A stretch of 64,000 nt of DNA. It comes from Pochonia chlamydosporia 170. Its lineage: Eukaryota > Ascomycota > Sordariomycetes > Hypocreales > Clavicipitaceae. This document shows, in pieces, positions 34,188-46,160 of this stretch (positions within the stretch are counted from its first letter, which is position 1; every line of letters begins with the position of its first letter). Both the position numbers and the translations under genes were made by a program. The notes under the pieces were generated by a model. The model made no database searches, was not told where the DNA came from, and worked only from the letters and a program-made list of their open reading frames with translations. Location of the stretch: assembly GCF_001653235.2 (NCBI RefSeq), contig NC_035790.1, positions 1,736,001-1,800,000 of the forward strand, read 5' to 3'.

Positions 34188-34370
34188 ATACGGGGGGCCA
34201 GTCATTTTATTTTAGGACACAAGAAGGCTCTGCCTAACTGGGTTAGCCAGCCACTTACGAGTAACAGTCGTGGCCTATTTGTTGAATAGCCCTCGCATAT
34301 GATAGCTTCCATGTTGGATCTTGGTGTAGTTACTGTATATTACGCCGATATTGAACATGCATAAGCTTGG

Positions 34371-34382
34371 TTAGGGTTAGGG
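34371..34382 (+). repeat. interstitial (TTAGGG)2 dimer
   Basis: Two copies of the canonical fungal telomere unit TTAGGG, about 180 bp after the glycosylase stop. Too short to be a telomere; it may be chance or a telobox-like protein site. Confidence 0.5.
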
Positions 34383-36337
34383 AATTGGTTGAAATCTTCT
34401 TGAGGGTATCTCAGAATCGTGACAAGCGCATTCCTAGCCACTTTACTCGACAGAGTGAATGTCTGAAGTTGGCTTAGGACCTGATTTCGAGAGCACGTGA
34501 ACGACATGAAGACAACCACAAATGCGTGGCATAACATTGAGCACCAAAGCAAATTCACTCCACAATTAGCAACTCGTTGATGGGCATTTTATTGCCACCA
34601 GGACAGAGCCGTTATGCAAACCCGCCAAGAATGCTTGAAGTGTATGCACTATGCAGAATCTGCAAGTATCTCCAATTCAACGTACTTGACAGCAAGGCAC
34701 GCCTGAGTAAGGATTTGGTCTATGGGTTCTCGGAGTTTCCGGACGTAACATTCGTCAGTTCGTCAGCCAAAGTCGTATTAATAGAAGTTGCAGCGCTATG
34801 TGCAGCCGCCCCAAGTAGACCAGACTGCAACTACTTGGAGCGGCATGTCAGCAATGGAATTCCTCCGGTTCAGTCGTGGCGGTTGCGCGCCAACAGAAGG
34901 CGGGGGAAGTACAGTAGCTCGGCTACGCTGGGAAGTTGGAACTGGGAACCTTGCTTATGTGCGGATACACGTAGGGCCAGGTGAGAAAAAGCACCGAGAG
35001 GCCAGGCTAGGCTGGCATCCTTTATCCTCCCTTCAAGTTGGAGGAGTGTCCTAGGTGAGACATTCAATGTTGTGGTGCGAGGGAAGTGTTTGGTTGGAAA
35101 GCGTCAATCAGGTCCATGTCGAGACTTGAGTGTGGCGTTATGTATCAACAGCAATGAGGATTCAGCAGGCATCAACAGCAAATGGCAAGTCGACTTGGTA
35201 GTTTTCTATTGTATTGATGCTCGAATATTGTATTGTATTGGCAGTGGGATGAGGACAGCACGGCTTGGTACTTGAGTAGAGAGAATAAGCTCTGGTGGCG
35301 GGCATTGTCAATTCTGCTGCGATGGATGTGCTTGGATTACTGTCCACTACCTAGGTACTTAGGCTTGTCGACGACGTGCTGGCCCTAGTTACACAATGTA
35401 CCCAGCGCTCGAGGAAGGCAGGAAGACTAGACAGGTCCGGTTGAATCCTGACATGGGAGTCGTTGGGATCCTACTTACAAGGAGCCAGAACTTTGGGGCA
35501 AATAGCTTGTAGTGACATGGAGCCCAAGCCCAGCGCCATCAACATTGTTGCGGCTGTCTGCCGGTGCCACAGTCCTACACGAGAGGGCAAGGGGTCAAGG
35601 AGCATCATAAAGCATCATTGCCAAACTTGATGCTGTGCGGCGAATGCATTGACAAGGACACAGTTACTGTACGGCTTTGAGTTTGCTCAAACATTTGATA
35701 CCAGACTTCAAATGTTCAATGTTGATGTGCAGCTCCACAGTTGAGCAGCATGGAGTCTGGCCAATGGAGTGGACACCTCGGCACATTGATCAGTGGCACT
35801 GGGCTGCCCTTGGCAGTACCTGGACGTCACGGGATTCCAAGGCTAAAGGACACAGTTGTAACTTTGATCCCTTCAGTTGGCTGTCGCTGGTCTGGTGGGC
35901 TTGAGTGTGCTCAAGTGCTACTTGCAGGGGTCTGGTCTGAGGTCATAGCTCCGTCCTCCTGCCGAGCGGGCCCCATTACTCTGTTCAATACCACTTGGCA
36001 ACGGCACCTGCTTTTCTGAGGACAGGCTCGAGTAAGGCCAGGTATCGATTGTTCCATGTCCATCAACCTGGTCACTTTAGTTATGGTCAGATCGATTTAG
36101 AGACTTGTCCATTCGACTCTATCCACCCGAACGGCCTCAACCGGACACTTGACCAATTCCCAACCCCTCCATCTTCGATTCCAGCTCCCTTTTAACCTTC
36201 AACTCATCTCGTCATTTGTCGCTGAAGCCCAACACTGCCTGCCATTCGTGTCCATCTGCGGCTCTCTGCCAGCTCTCAGTCAGCTCTCCTGGGTCTCACT
36301 CAGCTTCTCTCTCTCCCGCCGCCACGACATTGCTTCC

Positions 36338-36361
36338 ACCAGTTGACCAGTTGACCAGTTG
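36338..36361. repeat. three tandem 8-mers ACCAGTTG
   Basis: Three perfect copies in the presumed leader or promoter of the SURF4 gene, about 300 bp upstream of its ATG. Confidence 0.8.
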
Positions 36362-36652
36362 AGACCAGCCCAAGGCGCCTCCTCCCTCCTCCACGTCGCC
36401 CCACGCCAATAACCACGTCTACCACTTCTTCCCATCCAGCCTTCTCCGGTTCAATTCTTTCGTAACCTTCTCAACAGACACGTTTGTCGTCAGCCGGACT
36501 GGTCTGCAACTGTCGCGAGCTACATCCTCGTACACCACGATTGGCAGAAGCAAGATCTTTCGCAGACACTTCACCCATTTGCGCCCTCACGTATCCAACC
36601 ACGTCTCGCTTCGCACCTGGGTAGCTGTCAAAACCACAAACGCTCCTTCATC

Positions 36653-37865
<1,213 letters not shown>

Positions 37866-38991
37866 ACGACCTGCACGGAACGAGAAACTTGGAAAGAGGG
37901 CCGCCATGGATGAAAATGATTTGCGGTCTTCATGTTGCACGATTTGGCTTTTCCTGCGAGGGGATTGCAGCTTTTTACGGGGCGCTTTGTTGGTTTCAAG
38001 GACAATGCATTGAAAAAGAAAAAGTCCCTCGCCGTCACCACCACGAGCAGGACTGTCATGAAATACTCCCAATTGTTTGCGATATATAGAAGAAACGTAG
38101 GCGGTAGTTGTGTGTTGTAGTGAAGTACGCATGCTTAGGCACAAGATCAAAATCTCATTTAAATTTCAAACATGTCTGAGCGCCTGGTCCGTTGAGTATT
38201 GGCTCCCACAAGTGTCCGGTCGATTGGTTGTTGTTGATCAAGTGGAGGGACTCGGTTATGTTTTATTGCGCCCCATATCCAGTCCTCCGTAGTCCGTACT
38301 CCGTATGTGCCTGGCGGTTCTTGACTGAAGCTGTACTAACTTATAAAGCGGGCCGAGCCTTGGCGTCTAGATGGGATGGGGGGGTCCATGTCTGTCTGCT
38401 TCATCCGGACTCCAAGGCTCCTCAGGGCAGAAACTCTAAAAATGAAGTAGTCAATTCCAGTTGGCCAACTTGGCTGTTGAGCACAATATATCCGGTTTTG
38501 AGTGCCGCATAATGCAACGATGATGGACAGCTTAATACCAGGCTTTTATGACATCATCACGTGACGTCGTCATACAACGCAAGATGGTGGAAACAGGAGG
38601 GACATGGAGTACTGGTCGAGTGCAGTGTGACAGGACTATGAAGCTCCGCTCTCTCTTTGATCTACTTTGCGGTGTAGAAACATTCTTTGCATATTCTTAT
38701 ATGAGCCATTCCTTTGTACATGGCTAGCTCCCTAATCAATTGGTCAAATTAGCAAGCTGCTCGTTTTCTCGGTAAGCTAGTGGGGTGTTTCGTTGCAACC
38801 ACTTAATATTCCACACTATTATATAGTAGCACCCAAGGCACACCGTCAGATTTTCGACATCCCATCCAACATTTTATAAATTGCACCACTTTAAACTCTT
38901 CTAACCATTCAATTGGACTCCTACTCTATCCTCTAGCAAAAAATCATTACATTAAACACACTCCCACCAGCAGAGTCACAGTCTCCCAACA
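37866..38991. other. intergenic region before HeLo-pseudokinase gene
   Basis: No supported gene. Contains a TACTCCGTA motif at 38297-38305 and a dense E-box/bZIP-type element at 38549-38572. Confidence 0.6.
38549..38572. promoter_or_regulatory. composite bZIP/E-box element
   Basis: Within 24 bp lie TGACATCA (38549-38556), the palindrome TCACGTGA (38557-38564) and TGACGTC (38562-38568). These are typical of CRE/ATF-type bZIP and bHLH binding. The site is about 420 bp upstream of the HeLo-pseudokinase ATG. Function is inferred from motifs only. Confidence 0.4.
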
Positions 38992-40830
38992 ATGGCCGCC
39001 GAACTGATCGGCACCACCATTGGTGTCGTCGGCTTCATAGGCCAGCTCTTCGACGGCTGCGTCAAAGCCTACGGGTACTTTACAACCGCGTCGCACCTCG
39101 ACACAGACAGCCAGCGGCTCATGTGCAAAGTACGCATCGAGGAGATGCGCCTCGTCGTCTGGGGAAGGGAATGGGGAGTCGCCGAGGGGAAGCTAGAGGC
39201 CCATCTGGAGGGTGGGAAGAATGAGGGGTTGAGGGAGCTGGCGACGCAGATCTTGGAGGAGTTGCATGGGACGGTGACGGATTTCAGAAAGTTGCAGGAG
39301 CGGTATGGGCTGAGGGAAGATACTGGCAATGGAAACGGGAATGGGAACGGGAGTGCGGTTGGCGTGGAGAGTAAAGGGGGGAAGAAGATTTCACCGGGGC
39401 CGTCGCCGACGCCGTCGAGAAAGGGGTCCAAGGATGATGGGAAGGCGGTCAAGACGGAGAGGAGTTGGAGGAAGGAATGGAGTTTGAGGACGAAATGGGT
39501 TATTGCGGGTGAGATATGCGGGATACATACTTGCGTTTGGATGTGGTGCTGACGTTTGTGTAGACAAGGACAAGTTTACAAACTTGTTGAAGGACTTGAA
39601 GGGTATGTCATAAACAACCTCACCCTCGTCCTTGAAAATTAAAACAAGGCAGAAGCTGACAGTTTAGACTTCAACGACGGCCTCGAGCGTCTCTTCCCGC
39701 CATCACAACTACCCTCCTTCCAACGCACATGGACGCACCGCCTCCTCGAATCCGCCCAAAGAGACCTCACGCAGCTCTCGCTGCTAGAAACAGCCTCAAG
39801 TGACACATACCCGCAGCTCAAAACATCAGCAAACCTCAAATCCCTACGCATCAACCTCGACAGCAAGCCGCAATCCGCATTCAAGCCCACCTTTGCCCTC
39901 AAAGTCCCATTCAGCGCCCTCACTCTCTCCTCACCGACACCAGCACCCGCCAAAATAAACGGCGGCAAACGAAGCCAGGGCCATCACAACACAGCAGGAG
40001 ACGTCCTCCTCGAATGGGTAGATTACGACCGCGAAGCCATTGAAGAGCGTGTCGCCCACGTCCGGCGGATGGACGACCTCGCTCGCATGATGCACTCCTC
40101 GTCCTCGTGCCACCCGGACCTTCACTCCATCGACTGCGTAGGCTACACCGACGACTCTGCAAACAGCCGCTACGGTCTCGTGTATAAGGCCCCCGCGGGT
40201 AGCTATTCCACCCTCCACGCCCTCATCTCCTCGCCGGACCTGAAGACGCCGGACCTCGACGACAGGATACGCCTGGCACACACGCTCGCCGTGGCCCTCT
40301 GGTCCCTCCACTCCCTGGACTGGCTGCACAAGTCTCTCTGCAGCTCAAACATCACCTTCTTCCCGTCCGCCTTCTCCAACTCTGCGACGTCGCCTACCGC
40401 TACCGCGGCGCTCATACCAGACATTTCAAACCCCTATCTCGTTGGGTTTGATGCCTCTCGACCAGACCTCGATACCGCGCTCTCCATGGTCCCCAAGAAT
40501 CCGTCCATCGAGAATCTCCACAGACATCCTTCCTCGCTACGCGGCATGAGCCACTGCAAAGCCTTTGACATTTACTCCCTCGGCCTGGTCCTACTGGAGA
40601 TTGGGCTGTGGAAAGTCCTCCAGACGTATTACAAGCCGCACTACTCGGCGGAGCGATGGAGAGACAAGGTTGTCTTGGCGGTTCTCGTCCAGGGGCTAGG
40701 GAGCAAAGTTGGCAAAAAGTTCAAGAACACTGTGGAGATGTGTCTCACGGCTGGGGAGGACGTGTCCGGCGGGGAGGCGGGCAAGATTATGGAGAAGGTG
40801 GTGTCTACGTTGGAGAGTATTCGGGTGTAG
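38992..40830 (+). CDS. HeLo-domain pseudokinase (MLKL-like architecture)
   Basis: Exons 38992-39508, 39564-39602 (39 nt) and 39668-40830 encode 572 residues. Residues 1 to about 165 match the HeLo (HET-S/LopB) helical domain: a glycine-rich hydrophobic first helix (LIGTTIGVVGFIGQLFDGC) and the conserved Arg-Leu-x-x-Trp-Gly segment RLVVWGREWG. HeLo domains cause cell death in fungal incompatibility by membrane insertion. A low-complexity GNGNGN and Ser/Lys-rich linker follows (about 110-160). Residues about 297-570 look like a kinase fold: EWVDYD has Val where the usual EWK lysine sits, the catalytic loop is HKSLCSSN (406-413, Asp replaced by Ser and Lys by Cys), and DFG is GFD (445-447). Thus a dead kinase. 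SLGLVLLEIGLW marks the C-lobe. No C-terminal prion motif is visible. Confidence 0.85.
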
Positions 40831-41137
40831 GTGTTGGGACTCGTACATACCATGATGAATTAACGGGATAGGTTGCATTAGATACATATTAGCATAAGCG
40901 TATGGGGCATTAAACATAGGATAGTGACGAGATATAAAGATCAAATGAATGAACAGAATACACATATACGGGTTCTATTTTTATTGACAGGGCGAATTGA
41001 TCACCATACATTAGCTGCACGAGGCACTTGAAACCCGTAAACACAAGGGTTTCGTTGGTGTTTTAATCGCATATTCCGCGCATGTATTGACTGACACATT
41101 AAAGTGATGTGAACCTAGCCGCTAGCAACGGTAATTA
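40831..41137. other. short convergent intergenic region
   Basis: AT-rich shared 3' flank; nothing else seen. Confidence 0.7.
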
Positions 41138-42376
41138 TTACCAAGGATACTGCCGCACTTCATCCTCGCAATCTATATCTAAGCCATTTTCTATTTGTTC
41201 TTGATGCTTCTTGTCCAAATACTCCAGTAGAATATCCCCATACTTCTCTCTCCCTTTGTAAATGGAAACATTGTCATCCCAGCTGCGAACTGCACTTGCC
41301 AATCTCCCCGGAACATATTCCTCCTGTACGATTTCAGTGACCGGATGAAAATAGGTTCGAATTGTAAAGCAAATAGCCCCCGTCTTAGGTAGGCGACGCA
41401 GAGTCTGCCTCTCAGACCGAAACCAGTGATTTTCAATGATGGTATCCTTTTCGGCAGTGCTCCAGCTTACCGTAGGATTATCCTCTGCGCCAATACTATG
41501 ACTCCATGCAAGCGAATCATCGACTTGGATAAAGTAGTTATTGCGACTATACAATACATCAGGCTTTAACCGCTGAAAGAACTTGATCATCCCCTTCTCG
41601 AGCTTCTCTTTAAACGAAGGCACGTTCCCAGAGGTATGGATGTCAGATAGCGACATGCCAAATTTGTCAGATAGTCTCCAGAATCCCGGCAGGAGAATAC
41701 ACCCTGCGAGAAGGCGATATGTACCGGAACCGACGGGTTGTTCTAACATTAGTGCCAGATCATCTTGGATTAGGCGTGCGCATATCGCCATTGGGTTTTC
41801 TCGAAGCGGGCGCTCTAGAATATTAAAGGATTCGCCGGACCAGGGATTGTCGATGCCGACTGACGTTCGTTTGAAGAGAGTTGGATATCGGGCTGGCAGG
41901 TAGCTGACCAGTTCTTCGAGTAACTCTATGGCGGCGGGAAAGGCGGCGGGATCTGTCTTTATGCATTTCTCGCCACGTTCTTGGATCCTGGCTGCCTTAT
42001 CGGCGTGGTATTTTGGGAAGTGGTTGTCAAGCTCGATCCATTCATCTGGTTCAATGGTACGCAGGCCCATGGTGATGTTGTATTTTGGTCCGTATCGGAA
42101 AGCTCTGTATGGCAGCGGCTTGGTTTGATGAATCGACCACTGGGGGTAGGGACGAGGGCTTCGGATCTTGTAGCATATTGGGCTGACAATTTTCTCAGCT
42201 AGTCCTGTCTTTGTGTTCTTTTCAATAGAGGCATGGGATTTGGATGTTTCCCCTTGACTGATGGACTGCTTTGAACGGTGTTGACCAGCAAAGTACATCA
42301 ATGCTAGGCAAGCAATGGTAAATAGCACGGAGAGTCCGAATCCGCCAAATAGGTCGAGAAACACTGCGGTCAACAT
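41138..42376 (-). CDS. DUF3445 (heme-dependent oxidative N-demethylase-like) membrane protein
   Basis: 412 residues, single exon from a true ATG. A hydrophobic helix at about 8-30 anchors the protein; the remainder is soluble. The core carries the DUF3445 pattern, with MGLRTIEPDEWIELDNHF early on, a run to RTSVGIDNPWSG, then RLLAGCILLPGFWRLSDKFG and the later QTLRRLPKTGAICFTIRTY block. Characterised relatives in the superfamily are heme-dependent oxidative N-demethylases acting on small methylated amines, but fungal membrane-anchored members have no known substrate. Usual fungal length is about 400, so it is complete. Confidence 0.82.
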   Translation of the reverse strand: MLTAVFLDLFGGFGLSVLFTIACLALMYFAGQHRSKQSISQGETSKSHASIEKNTKTGLAEKIVSPICYKIRSPRPYPQWSIHQTKPLPYRAFRYGPKYNITMGLRTIEPDEWIELDNHFPKYHADKAARIQERGEKCIKTDPAAFPAAIELLEELVSYLPARYPTLFKRTSVGIDNPWSGESFNILERPLRENPMAICARLIQDDLALMLEQPVGSGTYRLLAGCILLPGFWRLSDKFGMSLSDIHTSGNVPSFKEKLEKGMIKFFQRLKPDVLYSRNNYFIQVDDSLAWSHSIGAEDNPTVSWSTAEKDTIIENHWFRSERQTLRRLPKTGAICFTIRTYFHPVTEIVQEEYVPGRLASAVRSWDDNVSIYKGREKYGDILLEYLDKKHQEQIENGLDIDCEDEVRQYPW

Positions 42377-43866
42377 CTCGACTGTAGCTTGTTGGATAGT
42401 ACACCAGCTACTAGTGCTGCGTTGGGCATAGGCTCAATGACAAATAGCCGTAGTTGCGCTGATGATAAGTTAAGGATGAGACCCAAGTACGGATCTGACC
42501 TCTTTCGAGGCCCCTTACCCCTTTGTGTCACCAAGCTGGCATGTGGAAGAGAGTTAACATGCCATGTATCCTGGAGTTTATGTGGCTGACGAAATACGCG
42601 TTGCGCTTTGTTCGCTGACGAGGGTAATGGAACGAACGGCACGGAGGAACTTTCATTGATTGTCTTACAAACCATCAGCAATTGCTACTGCGATCGAATT
42701 GCTCATGACTGCTCGGTAGTGATGGTGATGTTGACATGTCTGAGTTGGCCGGCTATCAAAGCCACCAAAGCCACTGGATGTCACCAAATTTCACCGGCAG
42801 CCAAAGAGCTTCATTACCTACCAGGCTTTAGTAATTAATGATTCTGCCACTGCTTGCATCGGTCTCGATTAACGGTATTATATTGCCTAGCAAATGGTTC
42901 GTCCGGTGGCTTTCGTTATTAATTTGGCAAGCTGAGAGAATACTAGCGCCGCTGTCTCTTGAGGAGCCGAGTCCGGGAGACGTAGGAATCTCGATGCAAA
43001 AATGCATTTTACAACATGGCTTACCAAATTGCTCTTTCAAGGAGTATCTTGTGGCGGAAGAAAAAGACCAACGTCTGCAAAGTTTACGCGAATCTTGTCC
43101 GGCTTCCGTTTGAAGCCCGAGTCTTGATGGGTCGATGATGACGGGCCCTATTAAAGATGTAGGCAGATGCAATGCATACCTGGATTCTTTTTTGATACTT
43201 CCAGCTGCTTTCCAGCTGCTGCTTAGACTTGGTTATACTTGCAGATTAGTAAGAAAGACGAAACGCAGTCTTGCTCCCTTCCGCGTCAAGCACCCCAGAG
43301 TCCCAACACTCCAACCCTGACGCCATGTCTCTATCTAGTCCGTGGGTGATTCATGTGAGATAGAAGCGGCCTATAAAATATTCGGACAGCCCCGGTGTCA
43401 GATGACTGAGACAAAATAGTTTGTACCTCTGCTCTGACTTCAAATCGCTGTCTTCAGTCTATGGTCGTGTTCTAGACTGCCTTAGGGCTAAAACTCCATG
43501 ATGTTGGCTACTTGCCGGTTAGACCTCATCCGGTCATGAAGGCATCTGAACCTCCTCTACGGTTGACTTGACTGCTCTGACTAATCGGCTTGTTCTAAGA
43601 ACATTCGCTGTGTCAAACCGTTCCAACTGTCTACCTTGTTCGACAACAGCCCAAAGTTCGAAATGTCACGGATCCCATTGGACTTGTGCCATTTGGGCCC
43701 CTTATATCCCGTCTTACATCTTCTTTTTCCCTTTTCCTTTGCCTTTACCGCTCGTTTGTCACAGATTCCTCTCGCTCCTTCCTTTTCTGTTTCTTTGAAC
43801 AAAAGTCTCACCAGCTACCTCACTCTTTACTAACCTATTAAAATCGTACCAACAACTTTGTCGACC
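42377..43866. other. divergent intergenic region
   Basis: About 1.5 kb holding the promoters of the DUF3445 gene and the SAT4-type gene. Short frames only. A CT-rich stretch precedes the SAT4-type start. Confidence 0.6.
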
Positions 43867-45142
43867 ATGCCACAGCCTCACGAGCCTATCACGGCCATCA
43901 ACAAGTCGCCACTGTTACAAGTGTTGACATGGCTCCTTCTCAGTATAACTCTCTTTGCTGCCTTTGCTCGAATCGGGACCAAGTTGGTCATGGTCAGCAA
44001 GTTGAAGTTGGACGACCACTTGGCCATATTAGCAACTGTTAGTATCGCCCATTTCCCGATGTGGTGATAATCTTTCAGTCACGACACTTGACTAACTGGT
44101 GAAATTAATACCATCTGCAGCTCGCTGCTGTTGGCCAGTCTATTGCTGTTTTTGTTGGATGCAGAAAGGGCCATGGGGCACACTTCGACACATTAACCAG
44201 TGCGCAAATCTCTGTCGCCCTCAAAGTAAGCAAACCTCACTAGATGTTTTACTAGGCACGGAAGCTTATTACACAGCTGCAGTCTGAATATGCTGCGAAT
44301 ATTCTCTTCATCGCAGGTCTCGTACTCGCAAAGCTATCACTCGCATCTTCCGCAACCACCTTTGGCCTTGGCAACCATCGCCGTGCCATCTTGCGTACTT
44401 CGATCGGCGTCATCATCTGGGGAGCTGTAGCCCTTTTGGTAGTCATGTTTCAGTGTCAACTACCAGCACCATGGAACCATATAAACAAGTCATGCATTAA
44501 CCGAGTGAGTGGGCTTATCCTCCCCGGCGAAAATACAGCTGGACGCAACCGGCTAATGGTTTACCTCAGGCGGCATTCTGGACTTACTTCTCAGTCACTA
44601 ATATTATCACCGATATTGCACTCGTCGCAATCATGGTCGATGTTTTCAGGCATATGCAAGCCTCCCGGGCTCGGAAAGTCGTAGTTATTGGTGTATTCGG
44701 GAGTCGCGTCTTGTAAGCACCAAGCTCGCAAACTACGTCAAAGACAGAGCTAGGCATTTGCTAACACATCTTACACCTCAGCATGATTCCAGTTATCATC
44801 TGCCAGATTGCGTACTCCTTCAAGTCCATGAACTCTGGTGATCCAACCTTTGACATGTGGCAGTATACAGTGATTATGCAGGTCATGCAAACACTAAGCA
44901 TCGTCACCATATGTGTACCGGCCTTCAAACCTTTCCTCGAGAGCCTGGAGTCTGGGCAGATGAGCGCGGACGACCTCCGTCGGCAAGGAAAGAAAGGCGC
45001 CAACGGCTATAGCAGCGACGTAGTCGATTATCTCTCCGGTAGGAGTAATAACACCGGCCCTGGTGTTTCCAACCACTCTGCGGTTTCTGCAAGTAACGAG
45101 GTACCAACTACAGTAACAACCTCACTGTCAAATAAAGCGTAG
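43867..45142 (+). CDS. SAT4/rhodopsin-like seven-helix integral membrane protein
   Basis: Exons 43867-44037, 44121-44225, 44283-44504, 44570-44712 and 44782-45142 encode 333 residues. This is the large fungus-specific family of plasma-membrane proteins related to Pth11-type receptors but lacking the CFEM domain. The first ATG follows a TTG that keeps the frame open. Visible features are the first helix LLQVLTWLLLSITLFAAFAR, KLDDHLAILAT at the end of exon 1, the central SVALKSEYAANILFIAG join, and WTYFSVTNIITDIALV with the typical Asp-rich helix. The C-terminal tail is hydrophilic Ser/Asn/Thr. Intron 1 uses a GTTAGT donor; with it all phases fit. Ligand unknown. Confidence 0.9.
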
Positions 45143-46160
45143 AAGTTGGCGGAGGGACATGAACAACTTGAAGCGAGCCGCTTTCGTTGAGATGTCAAGT
45201 ACATGAGCAGAGTCGCAACGTGCTCGTAGGGTCTGATGCAGGGAATTCGACCTCGGTATGTTTGTTTATCACACAACTTATAGTACTTCTTGCTTATGGA
45301 ACAAGCAGAGAGGTTATTTTGTACTATTAGAGCTCTTATTTAATTACTTTTTCTCCTACTTTTAGCTCAAGTTTAGTACTATTCTTGTCGCCTTTACCTC
45401 TCATTGATGAATATAAAAATGGAGTACTCTCTCAAGCTGCATCCTAATCCTCCACCAGACTCTCCATTAACTATCGAAATAGAAGTCACTGTCCGCCATG
45501 GAAGTCCTTGCGTGTTTTTGTTCCGTCGCCTCCTTTCTTCCTCTTGGTCTCTCTTGTATCCTTTCACACTAGCCTCTCCGTGCGTGAAAATGAAATTAGT
45601 AAGGCTGATGGCGTCGTGAATGTTTACCCTGACATTGATGCCAGACATTCTAACCGCCAATAATGATGAGCACATGTACGTCACTAAGTTTTCATGACAC
45701 TGGTTGACTCTTCTCGCCCGACATGGAATATAATACCCTCATCTCGAACCCAACACTAGTCCGCATTTTGTAATTGTAGCAACGGTCGGACTCGGCTCGC
45801 TTATATCATCTTGCCTATTTCATTGTCTGTCTCACAATCCCTGCGGTCTCAACTGGCAGTGTTCCTGATGCCTGACCTTGATGTGTTCAGTTGCGATAAA
45901 TTAGAAAATGTCATGGCGCGATGAAACCACCACGGACTATTGCGCTGTCATGATCTGGTCTTCCTGTTCTCATGCTCCTGTTCTCATATTCCTGTCTTCG
46001 CCTCTTCTTTTATTTGGTGTTATTTTCTGCTGATTCTCGTTTCTCTTACAACAAACCCCTCGTTCATTACATGTTTTATTCTTCATTCGTTTGACACCTT
46101 CTCCGTGACTGTTTCTCCAGAACTGAGCGACTTAATCGGCGCTCTCCCTCTCTCTGCGCA
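45143..46160. other. intergenic region upstream of permease
   Basis: AT- and CT-rich, no supported gene; likely promoter and leader of the permease. Confidence 0.6.

Larger units (their letters stand above)
34188..36652. other. intergenic region with telomere-like dimer and SURF4 leader
   Basis: About 2.5 kb without a supported gene. The last 500 bp are CT-rich, as in leaders of highly expressed fungal genes. It also carries a (TTAGGG)2 dimer at 34371-34382, CACGTG at 34494-34499 and a tandem 8-mer at 36338-36361. Confidence 0.55.
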
